Origin: Chara braunii
Lineage: Eukaryota; Streptophyta; Charophyceae; Charales; Characeae
DNA length: 64,000 nt
Reading direction: 5' to 3'
NCBI GenBank assembly: GCA_003427395.1
Contig: BFEA01000005.1
Location: forward strand, 2,503,417 to 2,567,416
This document shows positions 1 through 11,480 of the stretch, piece after piece (within the stretch, counting starts at the first letter, position 1; the number at the start of each line of letters is the position of its first letter). The notes below the pieces were generated by a model that did no database searches, was not told the DNA's origin, and saw only the letters and a program-made list of their open reading frames with translations. A program made the translations under genes and the position numbers.

Positions 1-133
1 CAACCATAGACCAGGGGGGTCCGGCGTTTTGGGAACGCCGGACCCAGGAGCAAAAAATTCCGATCGGATTTCAGCAAAAAAAGTCAGTTTTGATTTCGTT
101 CAAAAAATATAATATGTCCGTTTTGACGAAATG
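1..133. other. left flank with a perfect 12-bp hairpin
   Basis: No gene is visible. Bases 17-28 (GGGTCCGGCGTT) and 34-45 (AACGCCGGACCC) form a perfect 12-bp inverted repeat with a 5-base loop, followed by A-rich DNA. The giant LTR is recognisable from about base 134, where the right half of its terminal palindrome (ACAAGGGTATCC) begins. The first 15 or so bases of that LTR appear to be lost or altered here. Confidence 0.5.
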
Positions 134-2938
134 GTTGTTTACAAGGGTATCCGCTCTGGTTTTTGCAAGTGACAGAAAGTAAGCAGTTTAGAAATTTTGA
201 GTACATCTCGTAAGTCGCGGTGGTGTCTGTGGGCGCGCAGATTGAGGGCGCGCGTGATCTCTTTCCTTTTTTATGATTGTGAAAACCGATGTCCGTCGCC
301 GACCAATTTTTTTTATTAAAACTAGGGTTTCAAAGATTGTCTAGGGGTTAGTGCGCTTGCCTGTGACCTGTGCGTACGTGCGGAGGACGACATCAACAAC
401 AATGTGACTTTTGTAAATGTTTCCGTAGACTTGCGCGTCGCGCAGTATTCGTTTATTTAGGTATCCGACAAAGTTAGACCCAGCCTTTAACCTAGCACTA
501 GCGGTTACAGCGTCGGACTTTCGTCAAAGAGATTCAGGGATCGAGATCGAGCCGCGACAACGCGAGGAGATCAAGAGTAGCGCACAGGACACCGAAGGGT
601 TAAGGGCCCGACGGGGCTACCTCCCTTGGTATTTCCGTCGGCGGCATCAGAACGTGCTAGTGGTTCTTTTTTCCTCGTCGTCATATTTTGACGATTAACA
701 GTTTATAAAACATTGATTATTATTATTTGTCGTCGTTATTATTTAACTTTATGTTTTGACTTTTTATAAGACGGACATGACACCGGCCACGGGTGGCCGT
801 CACGGCAGTCAAGGACCTTGAGCGCACGTCTTTTTTGGTTGACATGCGGATTCAGGCGTGCTCGAAGTGCCGATGAAATTTCCTCGACCTTGCCTGTCTT
901 GAAACACGGACCAAGGAGGTCGATGTGCATGCAAGGCGGTGGATGATTAGCCCACGAGAAGGAGAAAATCCGGGTGGCACGGACCCTTTGCGGATGTGCC
1001 GACCATTCACCGTGATCTGTTATGAGAAGTTTGAGCGTGAGCATGCTTCGCGGGATCGCAAGAAGGTGGGCCATACCCGGGCGCAATGGCGAGTGGTGAC
1101 CCGGGGGCACAATTTGGGGAGTTTGCTGAAGCGGCGGCCCCGCGGGGCCCTACTCCCCTCCGGGTTTTAAAAGTTCTCATTTGAATATTTGCTACCACCG
1201 CGAAGAGGAGCGTCGGGCCTAGCCCACCAAGGCCCACGATAGGCTATGCAGCAGGGCGCGCAGCGACCGACAGTCTGACTCGCCAGCCGTCTGAATGAGA
1301 GCTGGCCGGATGGGACCCGAAAGATCGGGAACTGGCCTCAGGCACAGTGGGCACGGTAGACCCAGTAGGCGCTGTGAGCCGGGGGGGACCAACGACATAT
1401 CTCTAGGTGGCGGACACGGGCGAAGTGCACTGGTGAGGAGCGACGGGCGGCTGCGGAGGCAAGGGAGGCAGCGACGAACCGAGCGGGACGTACGTAGTAG
1501 TGGTAGTTTACTTCTGAAATCCCCAGACGAGAGCTGATCGTTTTGCTGTCGGTTCAGCCACGTCGGGTGCCGCTGGGGACGGGAGTCACGTTGGCCGCAG
1601 AGACTAGAAGGGACGACGAGAGGAACAGGGTTAAAGGCAGTTCAGCAAGATAAAGAATGAACCTGGACGGGAAAAGGTGCAAAGTGCACTAGAAACAGGT
1701 GACAAAGGTAGCGATGAGGGAGAAGAGAAGATAGTAAAGGGGGAAAGAGCACAACACCCTCGATTCCTAGCAGATTTCGGCAAATTGAAAGCCGAATCCG
1801 AGGTTTTGGGCTAGGGCGAACAGGATGGCGAAGTCGGTTTCAGTACTAGGTTAGTAGATAGTAAGTGAGAAGGAAACATTGCTGCGCGAAGCTGATGAGA
1901 AAGTAGATATGGTGGGGGAAGAAAATTCGATATCTCCCCCGATTCCTTACAAAATCGGGCAAGGTAGGGTCCAAAGTTGGGGTTTTTGGGCGTTGCGAGC
2001 TCGGTGGCGAGGTCGGATTCAGAGTCGGGGCAGCAGTTTCTGCAACATAGGCATAAGGGGTTGCGCGTGAAAGGAGATATGAGGGGGCGACGAGGAGGGG
2101 GAGTTTGAAGACTAGTATGTCGTCACTGTCCCTTAGCGGATCTCATTCATCTAAGTTGGAAGTATGGGGTTATAATGGTGGACGACCCCATTCATGAGGC
2201 TAGATTTGGGTGGAAGTTAGTTAGAGGAGAAGCTAGTAGGAAAAGGGTGGTGCGCAGGAGTGTTCGGAAGGTAGATATGGCCGCTTGAGAAAACGAAAAC
2301 CTCACTCGACCCTCGACAAAGTCGAGGGAGAAAGAGGACGATAGCCATGGTTTTCGGCCATCGCGAACGAGATGGCATCATCAGAATCCACTATGAAAGT
2401 GTTCTTTTGGTCGTAGAGCGGTCTGGAGCTCCGCTCAGAGGAAAGAGGAAAAATGACATGTATCTAATCCCGTTCTAGCGGAAAAATCCATCCATTTTTT
2501 TTTCTTTCTTCCTTCTTTTTAGCATTTCCTTTTTTTGGTGCTCGTAGCGATTTTTGTATTCGACCTCACTGCTACGTCGTCCAACTTGACCATTAGGGTC
2601 GCCCTTGTGAGTTGTCGTACCCATACTTACCTCGGTGCGTTGCCCATCCTATCAAAGGAAGGCGCCTCCCGCTAAGCTATGCGTGCACGATTGAGTAGGA
2701 GATGCGGGGCGAACCGAGCTTCGAGCTACGGTGCCAATCTGCGCCCTGACCTGGCTGGTGGGCGGAGCCAAGTTCGTATGAGAAAAGGGGTGTAGGTGCG
2801 AGGCAGAGAGGTGCGCAGCCAGCCACGTGGAGTCGGAGACCTGCCTGATTGACACTTCAATTTTTCTCATCGCGTCGATCGCAGTAGCGCCAGAGAGTCA
2901 TAAGGTTGAAGACTTGCCTGCTCGTCGCTTGTATAAGA

Positions 2939-2991
<53 letters not shown>

Positions 2992-2992
2992 A
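2939..2992. repeat. (TG)n(AG)n microsatellite
   Basis: A TG run followed directly by an AG run inside giant LTR A. The matching position in LTR C (42763-42801) keeps only the AG run. Confidence 0.95.
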
Positions 2993-4280
2993 AAGAGTGG
3001 CAAAAGAGGGAGGGATCAAACTTGCCTACTTGTCTAGGGTTGCGCCAGTAGGAGGAGGCTGGAGTTACTATCAGGAGGGAGTGAATCCGTTTGCGGTATA
3101 ACGAGAGATTCATTCCCGCCTGGCAAGTTGGCGATACAAGGCGAATCGAGAGCGAGCTGCAGTACCGGACGACGGGGAAGCCGAAGCCAAGGTGCTGCAG
3201 TGTATCAAGTCCTATTTTAGCGGAATATACATTCGATTTTTTTCTCCCTGACAGTTGGCTCAACACATTCGGACGATAGAAGTAGTGTGAGTTCAACCAC
3301 AAAGTTGGGGACTTACCTGCGGGTCGAGACGCCGTTCATCCCATTGAATGAGGCAGTAGGGAGGCAAGCTCGGGAGCGGAAACTTACCGTTTAAACCAGT
3401 GGACTACAGACAGGCTGCGGGTTGGAAACTTACCTTTGGGCAATGTACTCCTGGCCCTCACATGAGGAGTTGCTGGGGACCAGCCACGAAGATGCCGGCT
3501 CACTTGCAGAAGGGAGGGGTAAGGAGCAAGGTCGTGGAGACTGCAGTTTACCTGCTGGCTGGTACGTTGTTTATCGGGCTGGTCGAGGCATCCGGAGGCG
3601 AACTGCAGGAGTGCAAACTCACGCATAGTTCGCTCGACTCGGAATCGAGAGCTCGGTGGAGGGATAAAGCATTTTGCAGAAGAGTATTGCTGCAAATAAA
3701 GGGACACCTAGGAGTCAACAGTTTGTGGTTGGGTGTCGGTTGACCACGCCGTTCGGGATTCTGGCCATCATTGCGGGGCCCTCAGGCGCATGAAGATTAC
3801 AAGGTCATCTCATGATAGTTGAGTTCTTCCCTTCTTGTAACTCGAGTGTCTGAAACCTTTTTCTCTATCTTTCTTACTCTAAGTCTAATCCTGTTCTGAG
3901 AGGAAGGCGGCAGGCGGGATTGCAACCTGTAGGACCGCAGCAAGACTATGTGGGGAGTCAACCCACCAATTGCGGGAGCTCTGCCGGAACTCAGGAGAAG
4001 TTCTGGAGGCCGGGAATTGAGAGGTAATGGTTTCGTCTTCCTTTTATAAACCCAGTTACAATCCATTATCCGTATTCCTGATTCTTTTTTGATTGGATAT
4101 ACTAAGTGCACCTTTACTTTGACTTTTTCAGTTTGACTTTCATGACAAAACCAGACTAAGCAAAGGAATGTGTGCACAATGTCAGTTTTTGTTTTATTGT
4201 TTGACTGAAAGCAAATCGCGGGATTGCATCTGGGGAAGGATGGGAAAAAGGCAGTATTGCATGTGTCTGACTCCGTCAAC

Positions 4281-4740
4281 CAAAGGCTGGACCAGTTCCA
4301 TAAGTTTGGGGAGGCCCTGTGCTATGTTTATTTTCAATTGCTTGGAGAACTAGACATGTTCCATAAGTTTGGGTGGTCTGGTTGCTCTGACTTGTGAGGG
4401 CTGAATGCGATTGACTTTGCAGGGACTAAGCATGTTCCATAAGTTTGGGTGGCTTGGTCGCATGTTTACTTTGTTTTTTTTTCAGTTTCTTTAGTTTCTT
4501 AACGAGGGGGTGTGAGCATGTTTCATAAGTTTGGGTGACTCAACCTCTTCCTGCTTTGGGTTTGAAAGAGAATGAACCTGGCTGAGGACGAAGACATGTT
4601 CCATAAGTTTGGGTGGTCTTGGTCCAACGCCTCGCACATGCTGGAACCAGAAGATTATAATTTGACTATATTTTATTACTATATTACTTATGAACAGGCT
4701 AGTCAGACAGAGTTCCATAAGTTTGGGTGGTCTGACTATA
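4281..4740 (+). repeat. Array of six hairpins with shared loop core (LTR A)
   Basis: Six occurrences of a core close to TTCCATAAGTTTGGGT start near 4296, 4359, 4435, 4520, 4599 and 4713. Each is flanked by inverted arms of different sequence: AACTAGAC/GTCTGGTT (4348-4355/4376-4383), GACTAAGC/GCTTGGTC (4424-4431/4452-4459), GGACGAAGAC/GTCTTGGTCC (4586-4595/4616-4625) and TAGTCAGAC/GTCTGACTA (4700-4708/4730-4738). The first and fourth have mismatched or bulged arms. The core itself can pair CCCA with TGGG. Spacers are 60-110 bases and share no sequence with each other. Function is unknown. Confidence 0.85.
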
Positions 4741-5220
4741 GTTTATCACCAACTGAAGAGAGTACTAATTAATAATAAACTTGTGGTACGAAGGGGAAGA
4801 CTGAATCTTGAGCTAAAGATGATCGGTTCAGTTATATGCTACCTCAAAAGACTAAGTGCAGATGATTATATAAAGTTGGGATACTTAAATAGTTCAGGGC
4901 GACTAGGGTGGTCTAGTCATATGGTCTAGCTTTATGCCCTATGTAAGTTGACTACAAAGGGGTAAATTATTGAGAGATTATGAACTATTGTTTGATAAAT
5001 TGACTTTGGGATGATGAGAGTACTTACCATTGTGGTTTGACCTGCACGTGGCTGAGTGAGATCACTACTTAGTCTGAGTTTCAATTGATAGGTAGTTGCT
5101 TTAGATGCTTGCCACGTGCTAGAGCCATAGGAGTTCGTTTCAATTCCTGCATTTTCTTGGCTAAGTTTATTTTTACTTAGGTCAATTTCTGCATTTTCTG
5201 GGATCATTTATTATACTTGG

Positions 5221-5830
5221 TCTTGTATAAATCTTGGTAAGCCACTTTCTATACGGGAAGTGCTGCCGAAATTTCTACAAAAACAAGGAGTTAGTCAGAT
5301 TTTGTCTTTTTCGGGATCCAGTTTTTCTGACTTTTTGGCTTAGTAAAAATCTGAAAAACCTCCCTTTCTAAAGGGAGTGCTGTCCAAATTTTTGCTAATT
5401 CCGGGAGTTATATAAAATTGGACCTTGAAAAGTAAAATAAGATTATGAACTTAACTTTGTATAAATCTTGGAATAACATTTTCTCTACAGGAAGCGCTGC
5501 TGAAATTTTTACAAATCTAAGGAGTTAGTTAAATTTTGTCTAAATTAAATTCAGGTTTGTTCTGGGTTCATATCTGACTTAGTATAAATTTGGGAAGCCT
5601 ACCTTTCTAAAGGAGATGCTGCCCAAATTTTTACTAATTCAGGAGTTAGATAAAATTTGACTTTCCAGAATTAAAATTTGATTTTTATTTTCATATTTGG
5701 GTTATTATAAATTATGGAAAGACACTTTCCCTACGGAAGCGCTGCCGAAATTTTCTTAGTTTGGAGGAGTTAGATTATATTTTAACGGGTGACGATTATG
5801 ACAATCCACTCTATATAAAGGAGACTCTGT
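5221..5830 (+). repeat. Tandem ~120-bp hairpin units (LTR A)
   Basis: Five degenerate tandem units begin near 5225, 5340, 5458, 5578 and 5703. Each has a pattern of 'TATAAAT-TTGG', a small hairpin, 'GCTGCCGAAATTT' and 'GGAGTTAG'. The hairpin is clearest at 5360-5377 (CTCCCTT, TCTA loop, AAGGGAG) and near 5240 (CACTTTC with GGGAAGTG). Similar units occur at 32826-33200 in LTR B. LTR 2 lacks this block, apparently by deletion near 16865. Confidence 0.75.
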
Positions 5831-6600
5831 CAGGTCTACCTATCTTTGGGCACTGACTTAGAGGCAGGCTCAGGCTTAACTTGCAGAAGGATTTTGGGTG
5901 AGAATGTGTTATGGAGCTGTATTCTCCATACACTTATGATTTTAGCTTGGGGATTGGTCTGTTTTGTGTTACAGGTCTTCTTGATCGATTGATTCAGGAT
6001 TTGGGTTAGATTCAACTTGATCCTACAAGGATCATCTTCTGTTATCACTGATAACAAGTCGGTTGCTGATTTGTCGGCTTACGATTCAACCCCAATCCAC
6101 TCTTGTCACTCAACCTAAAGGCTTTAACCCTGTGGTTTGAAATGTTTCATTGTGTTTTTACCCGGACTTTATTGAATGACCATTTAACAAAGGTACTGAG
6201 TATTTTATTGCTGGAAGGGTGCACTTAGGTTGAGGTTTGTGTGGCTAACGCAAGGGGTATGAGCGCAGAGAATGGTTGAAGTTGACCCTGTGTAGTGCAT
6301 GAACTCTGGTTGAATCTTTGATGTGATTGCAGATACGTTTGGTGTTTCAGACTTTGGATTTGACTTTCTGCGATCATACAGATATATATGGCTGAGAGGA
6401 GTCTCACTATGACTGTGAGAAGTGATCGTCCTAAATTAATAACCCTCTCTATATATGTGAATATATATGTCTTGAGTGTTTTGTGCGGCCTACAGTGACC
6501 GTGCGTAAAGGTTAAACAGATTATGTTTTTGAAGGAAATGAAAATTTTCCTTTTAGCCTTTGCTTCTTAGAGTTTCTATGGTTGGACGTTGTAGTCCGTG

Positions 6601-7066
6601 AGAGAGAAGGTTAACAACAGTCGTATTTTTCATCACCACTTCAAAACACCCTTCACCACTTCAGCCTGCCTAAACAGGTGGTTTTCAGGGTATTCGAACC
6701 TTTCACCACTTCATGACCATTCAGGTATGAAAATCCTGAATAGTCCTGAAGTGGTGAAAGTTCCGAAGACCCTGAAAAACACTTGTTTAAGCAGGTTGCA
6801 TCCTCAAATGGTGAAGGGTGGTTTTCATGGTCTTCAGACCTTTCACCACTTCAGGACCATTCAGGATTTTCAGATTGTCCAAAACTCTCACTTGATCACT
6901 TCAAGGCACTCTTCACCACTTCAGGATACAACCTGCCTAAACAGGTGGTTTTCAGGGTCTTCGAATTTTTCACCACTTCAGGACTATTCAGGATTTTCAG
7001 ACTGTCCAAAACTCTCACCTCAGAATTTTCATTCCTGAATTTTCAGCTACCGGATAACCGCTTGTG
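6601..7066. mobile_element. Foldback insertion in LTR A
   Basis: LTR 2 reads straight through the matching site (18060-18078), while LTR A carries about 466 extra bases there. The insert contains an inverted repeat with arms of about 61 bases (6665-6725 and 6736-6796, about 88% identical by eye) and a 10-base loop. Two more direct copies of the same unit lie at about 6800-6866 and 6930-6992. Flanking AGTCCGTG and GGTCTGTG may be a decayed 8-base target duplication, which would suit a hAT or MULE foldback. No transposase is present. Confidence 0.6.
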
Positions 7067-8075
7067 GTCTGTGGCAGCCGTTAAAGTCAAACCCCTTGAT
7101 TTTTTCTCAGGCCCTAGATGATGGAGCTGGTCTTTAGGGCGATAAAAGACGATTGCCACCACAGGTATGAACTTGTGTACCTCCCACTCTCCGCAGGGTG
7201 CAGAAGAGGGTGTGGTTCTCAACCACACTTGGCGGTTGTCCAACGTAGAGAAATCAATCCTTAAAGGCGCGTGTCAGCCGACACTTGAGTGTCGAATGCG
7301 ACTCTCGAGATTAACGAGGACCGCATGAGTATGGGTACTACTTAGTACGCCATCAATGCGACTGCGTGCGTTTTCTTGCATTGCGAGTCGATATGAGTTA
7401 GTCATGCACCTGCGCGACTTTATACTAAGTCTCGCGCGCGACGCATATTCGATTTCCGCATCGGAGAATTATGGGATGGCTACTAAGGGACTAGGAGTAT
7501 TGTCGTGTTGCTTGTTCAGTGTCGTTCTGTATAGTGTTGTCGCGTTGCTTGTTCAATGTCGTTCTGTATATGTATATGTATATGTACGTGTGTGTGTTTG
7601 TTTTTATTTTTATGTTCTTTACAGTGGTATGCACGTGGCGTGTGAGATGCGTCCTAGTCGACCGACGATGAGTCGCGCTTGGGACCTCAGCCCCCCAAGA
7701 CGCCGGTTCGCGTGCGGGTCCGATACAGACGTAATACCGCAAGTACCCCCTATGCTACAGCGAACGAGAAACGCCCTCGGCTGGTCCACCTCTGCGATTG
7801 CAGTTGATTAACTTTCGTACTGTGGACTGGTAGCTCGGCGGGGATACGCCCACCGAAGGGAGGTGACAACTCCCGTAAGGTGGAGGTAAGTTGTGCTTCG
7901 CGTAGGCCCTATCCTGTCGTAGGGCTCACGAGAAGTATGGCTGGCGCACTCGACCGGAGCGACTTGCGGAAACTCTATTATGTATTCACGACGAGGATCA
8001 GACCAACTCCTGCGTGACGCGGTCGGGAGGGTCCCGCGCTGCCTTGTGTGGTGTCGGACCGATGCACTCGATAGG

Positions 8076-8093
8076 TGGCGACGTTGCCGGGGA
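8076..8093 (+). other. Primer-binding site, tRNA-Asp type
   Basis: TGGCGACGTTGCCGGGGA starts two bases after the LTR A end. It differs at one base from the TGGCGCCGTTGCCGGGGA site that Athila/Tat-class Ty3 elements of plants use, which is complementary to the 3' end of tRNA-Asp. This fixes the transcription direction (plus) and the LTR boundary. Confidence 0.8.
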
Positions 8094-10037
8094 TAACGGT
8101 TGCCTACCGTTGTCCCTTGTGGAACGACATCCGGGTATGGGAATGTGAAAAATAGGCAAAATGAGAAGTTTCTTTTGGCTTTCATGGTTAATCGATTGAT
8201 GGTATTGGATAGAGAGCGAGTGAGAGTTGATTGTGTGAGTTGGTTTTGGCTAGTGCAGTAGGATAATGCAAGAGGGATAAGCGTTTTGACCATGCGGTGA
8301 TGTACACTGATTATTAGAATAAAAGTTAGAGTTGATACCCCTTCTGACCACGATAGTTGACTGGTTTGGACGTTGCTTTGCATGGTTGGTTTGGTCAGGG
8401 TAAGATAAGGTGACATTGGGCGCAGAACGTCCATTGAGAGAGTTGACAGTATAAGGTATCTATTATGGTTTTGGAGTGAGGCTGAGGATGTGTAAAGGGG
8501 CCTATTCAGTTAGAAGTCGTCGAGAGACTTTAAGGAGGGTTAGACTAAGTATGGACTGAGATCCTGGAGTCTGGATTCTAAGCGGTTTTTCGGCCTATAT
8601 AGTCATGATAATGTGAGGTCAGCCTCACGTGACGTGTTTGAACTAGGCATATAAGGCAACAGATAGATGCAGGGAACACCATACTATGACCTCAATAGAA
8701 GAGACTACGAGACGTAGTAAGTCTGCATAGTAACCTGTCTGCGAGAAAAATATTTGATCATAGGGGCAATCGGGATAGCAGTGAAAAGGTTAACACTTAA
8801 ACTTTTTTGCTTATTTTTAATAAAGCGGCGAGGTGTAGATGATGTTAGATCTTCGCTTGAATCTTTCCAGATTTGGACCATCCATTTTAATCTATGGGTT
8901 GGAGCTAAGGACTTGAGACTATTCTTTTCTCAGAGCATCTCTTATGAGTTATATGTTGAACTCATCCATATATGCCAGAGGTAATGTAAGTAAGCGTGCC
9001 TAGTGTTTGGTTATGTGAGGACTATGTGCTTGATGTTATATTATTTCAATGACTATCCTTTTCAGGAATATTTATATGGGTTGTTTATTTGAGGTATGTA
9101 TTTGAGTTTATTGATCTGTAAGGATCTATATGAGTGTCTCAAATCCGTTTATTGATTTATGACTGTCTGTTAAAGTCTGTGCATTTGGATTGTTCTTCAG
9201 AGAGAGGTAGAAGCATTGCGCAGAATCCACGTCTGATGCGGATTTAGAGGTGAATAAAGTGACTATTTCCTGGGGATAAGTTCTTCTCAGGGAATTGTCA
9301 ATGTGTCAGGTCTACCCCAATGAAGGTTGCAATCCTATGTTATTGTTCCCCTGAGAGATCGCTTGGAAGAAGCTATAATTTTGTATTGTAGGTAGTAGTG
9401 AGACCCACGCAGGAACCATGTTCTTTGTCCATAGTGGGGTGTTGTTGTTCTATCTCCTGTGATAAAATAACTACACGACTACTGAATAGGAGAAAAGTTA
9501 TTGAGCCTTGTTAGACCATGGTCTGTAAGGGAAGCAGCTACTACTTGCCACAGGAAAGTAGGGGGTGCGTCCCCAACTATTTTTGTATCAAGTACGTTCA
9601 CCAGCACAGGACGGGACACTACATCCCGAAGCGTATGTGGTAAGGTTGCTTACCTTATCAGCAAGGGTCTGCAAGGAGCGAGTGCTGGAATCAGAGGGAG
9701 AAGCAGCGAGGCTTGATCCTTGAGCAGAGCTCAGGACTTTGAGATGCTATCCTTTCTAAAGAGGATTTCACTGCCCCTCGCCAAAATATACTTCTATCAG
9801 AGTTGGGGAATAGAGTGGTATAGTCTTACTGCTATTTGTATCTGAGGGTGTTTATTATGACCAAACTTTACTTGGATTGTGTTATTATGATGTATTTGTA
9901 TATATTTTTGATTATTTGGCCAGTTGCGTATAATGTTAATCCTTTTGATCCTGGTAAGTATTATTGATGTCAGATACTGAGATAATATATCATTGTCTAT
10001 GAGCTTATTTCTATGAACTTTTTATATATGTGAACGT
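8094..10037 (+). mobile_element. Internal region of giant element, part 1 (leader)
   Basis: About 1.9 kb between the primer-binding site and the insertion point of solo LTR B. I see no credible coding region. The longest open stretches are under 80 codons and have no recognised motif. It is AT-rich with scattered G-rich patches. Its last four bases, ACGT (10034-10037), are repeated at 34957-34960, where this internal region resumes. A 2-kb leader before gag would be unusually long. Confidence 0.6.
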
Positions 10038-11480
10038 TGTCGGTGTGAATACCCTTAGAAGGGTATCCGCCCTGGTTTTTACAAACGACAGAAAATAAGG
10101 TTAAAAGTTTAAGTATTTCGCGTAAGGCGCAGCTGCGCCAGTGGTTTACGTTGGTTGGACGAGTGACTAAGAGTAAAGAGTATGTGGGCGCACAAAAATG
10201 AGGCGCGAGTGATTTTTTTATTTTGTTGATGATTGAAGAGTCGGCGTGATCGCCGACCATAATTTTTTTTATCTTCTAATCAAGTTAGGATTAAAAGGAT
10301 TCCGTCTTTTGATTGGTGTATTTATTTGTGACCTGTGCGTACGTATGGAGGACAGCATCGACAACAATATGAAATTTAAATACGTCCTGGTAGATCCGCG
10401 TGTCTCGCGTTTTTTTCGTTTATTTGAGCGTCCGACAGAACTAGACCCAGCCTTGGGCCTAGCAATATTAGTTACAGCGTCGGACTTTCGTCGGGGAGAT
10501 TCAGGGATCGAGACCGAGCGGCGACGGCGCGGGAATATCAAGGTAGTGCGAAGGGACCGAGGGGTAGAGAGTCCGGGGGGCTATCCCCCTTGGTCTTTTG
10601 CCGACGACGGAGTCAGAATGATGCTAGCATTTATGTCTCCCTCCTTCGACATGATCAGATGGTTAAAGGCTTCTAAGTATGTTTATTATTTATTGCTTCG
10701 GCGCCCAGTTGACCTGGAAGCGACGCCAGATGTAGCGGCCATCACGGGTGGCCAAGGATCTTGGGCATGTGCCTCTTTTGGTGGGAGCCGGCTGGGTCTC
10801 CGCGTGTTTGAGATGGTGACGAAGTTCCTCTATCCTGCCTACCATGAAAAGTCGGGCCGAGGAGCCCGATGTGCATGCAAGCTGGCGGGGGATTAGCCCA
10901 CGGGCCGGAAGGAATTCGAGTGGTAGGATTTTTTTTGTCGGGGCACTGAGGGAAGGCCGCGGCAGCAGCCCACCTGCAGCAACCTTTTCCACTTCGGTCT
11001 TCAAAGTTCTCATTGAATTTTTTGCTACTGCTACCAAGATTTGCACCGGGACCCGCTTCACCTATTCACGCTGCCAGGTTCACAGCAGGCCCATGGCTTT
11101 CCTACGGGTCGCACTGCCACCACGGTCGAGTGTAGGTCGCACGCTGCGGCCGTTTTCGGGGCTGGCCAACAGAGCGGCTGAGTATAAGTCGCCCGCTCAG
11201 GCTCCATCCGCTTTCTGGACTGGCGGGAGGGGGGGGTTGCCGTAATGTTGACCGTGCAATAGGGCTATCCCCGCGGTTGTTCCCATACAAGTTTTTGTTT
11301 GAATATCAGCCACTACCGCAGAGACCTACACCAGGCCCAAGGCGCCTAGGCCCAGGTTTGGGGTTTAAGGCAAGCCGTGCCCTTGGCTCCACGTAGGGCT
11401 GTCCCTATGGGAGCTGCCCGTTGGGGGCCAGAGGAGGTGGTGGGCTCAGCCAGAGTAAAGCCAACAGGGGGCTGAAGCGG
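10038..11480 (+). repeat. LTR B, segment 1
   Basis: Left part of LTR B, opening with the terminal palindrome ATACCCTT/AAGGGTAT (loop AG). It corresponds to the start of LTRs A and C. The last four bases (GCGG) are the target duplication of nested LTR 2. Open frames here are not conserved with the other copies. Confidence 0.65.

Larger units (their letters stand above)
134..8073 (+). mobile_element. Giant LTR, copy A (5' LTR of the outer retrotransposon)
   Basis: Bases 135-3170 match 40014-42955 closely over most of their length, which is expected of the two LTRs of one element. The right part (3760-8073) matches 15450-18914 and 31115-34956. The end reads CTCGATA, a mutated form of the CTCGACA end seen in the other copies. 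Two bases later a tRNA-Asp-type primer-binding site begins. Subtracting the foldback insertion at 6601-7066 gives about 7.47 kb, close to the other plus-strand copies. Nothing in it looks protein-coding. It holds a microsatellite, two hairpin arrays and a GC-rich 3' domain (7260-8073). The boundaries come from reading by eye, and the 5' end is degraded. Confidence 0.75.

Noticed and set aside
4281-4740. CRISPR-like array (short repeat with unique spacers)
   Set aside because: The unit is a ~16-base loop core within variable stems, spacing is irregular, no Cas genes exist here, and the host is eukaryotic. The same array recurs in three LTR copies.
4572-4772. Peptide repeat (H-K-F-G-W-S) read through the hairpin cores
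   Set aside because: It follows from the conserved DNA core in one frame. The frame is short, broken between cores, and not kept in the other LTR copies.
10246-10896. Plus-strand ORF of 216 codons
   Set aside because: It lies in the first segment of giant LTR B. Sister LTRs have stops and shifts at the matching place, so it is a chance frame.
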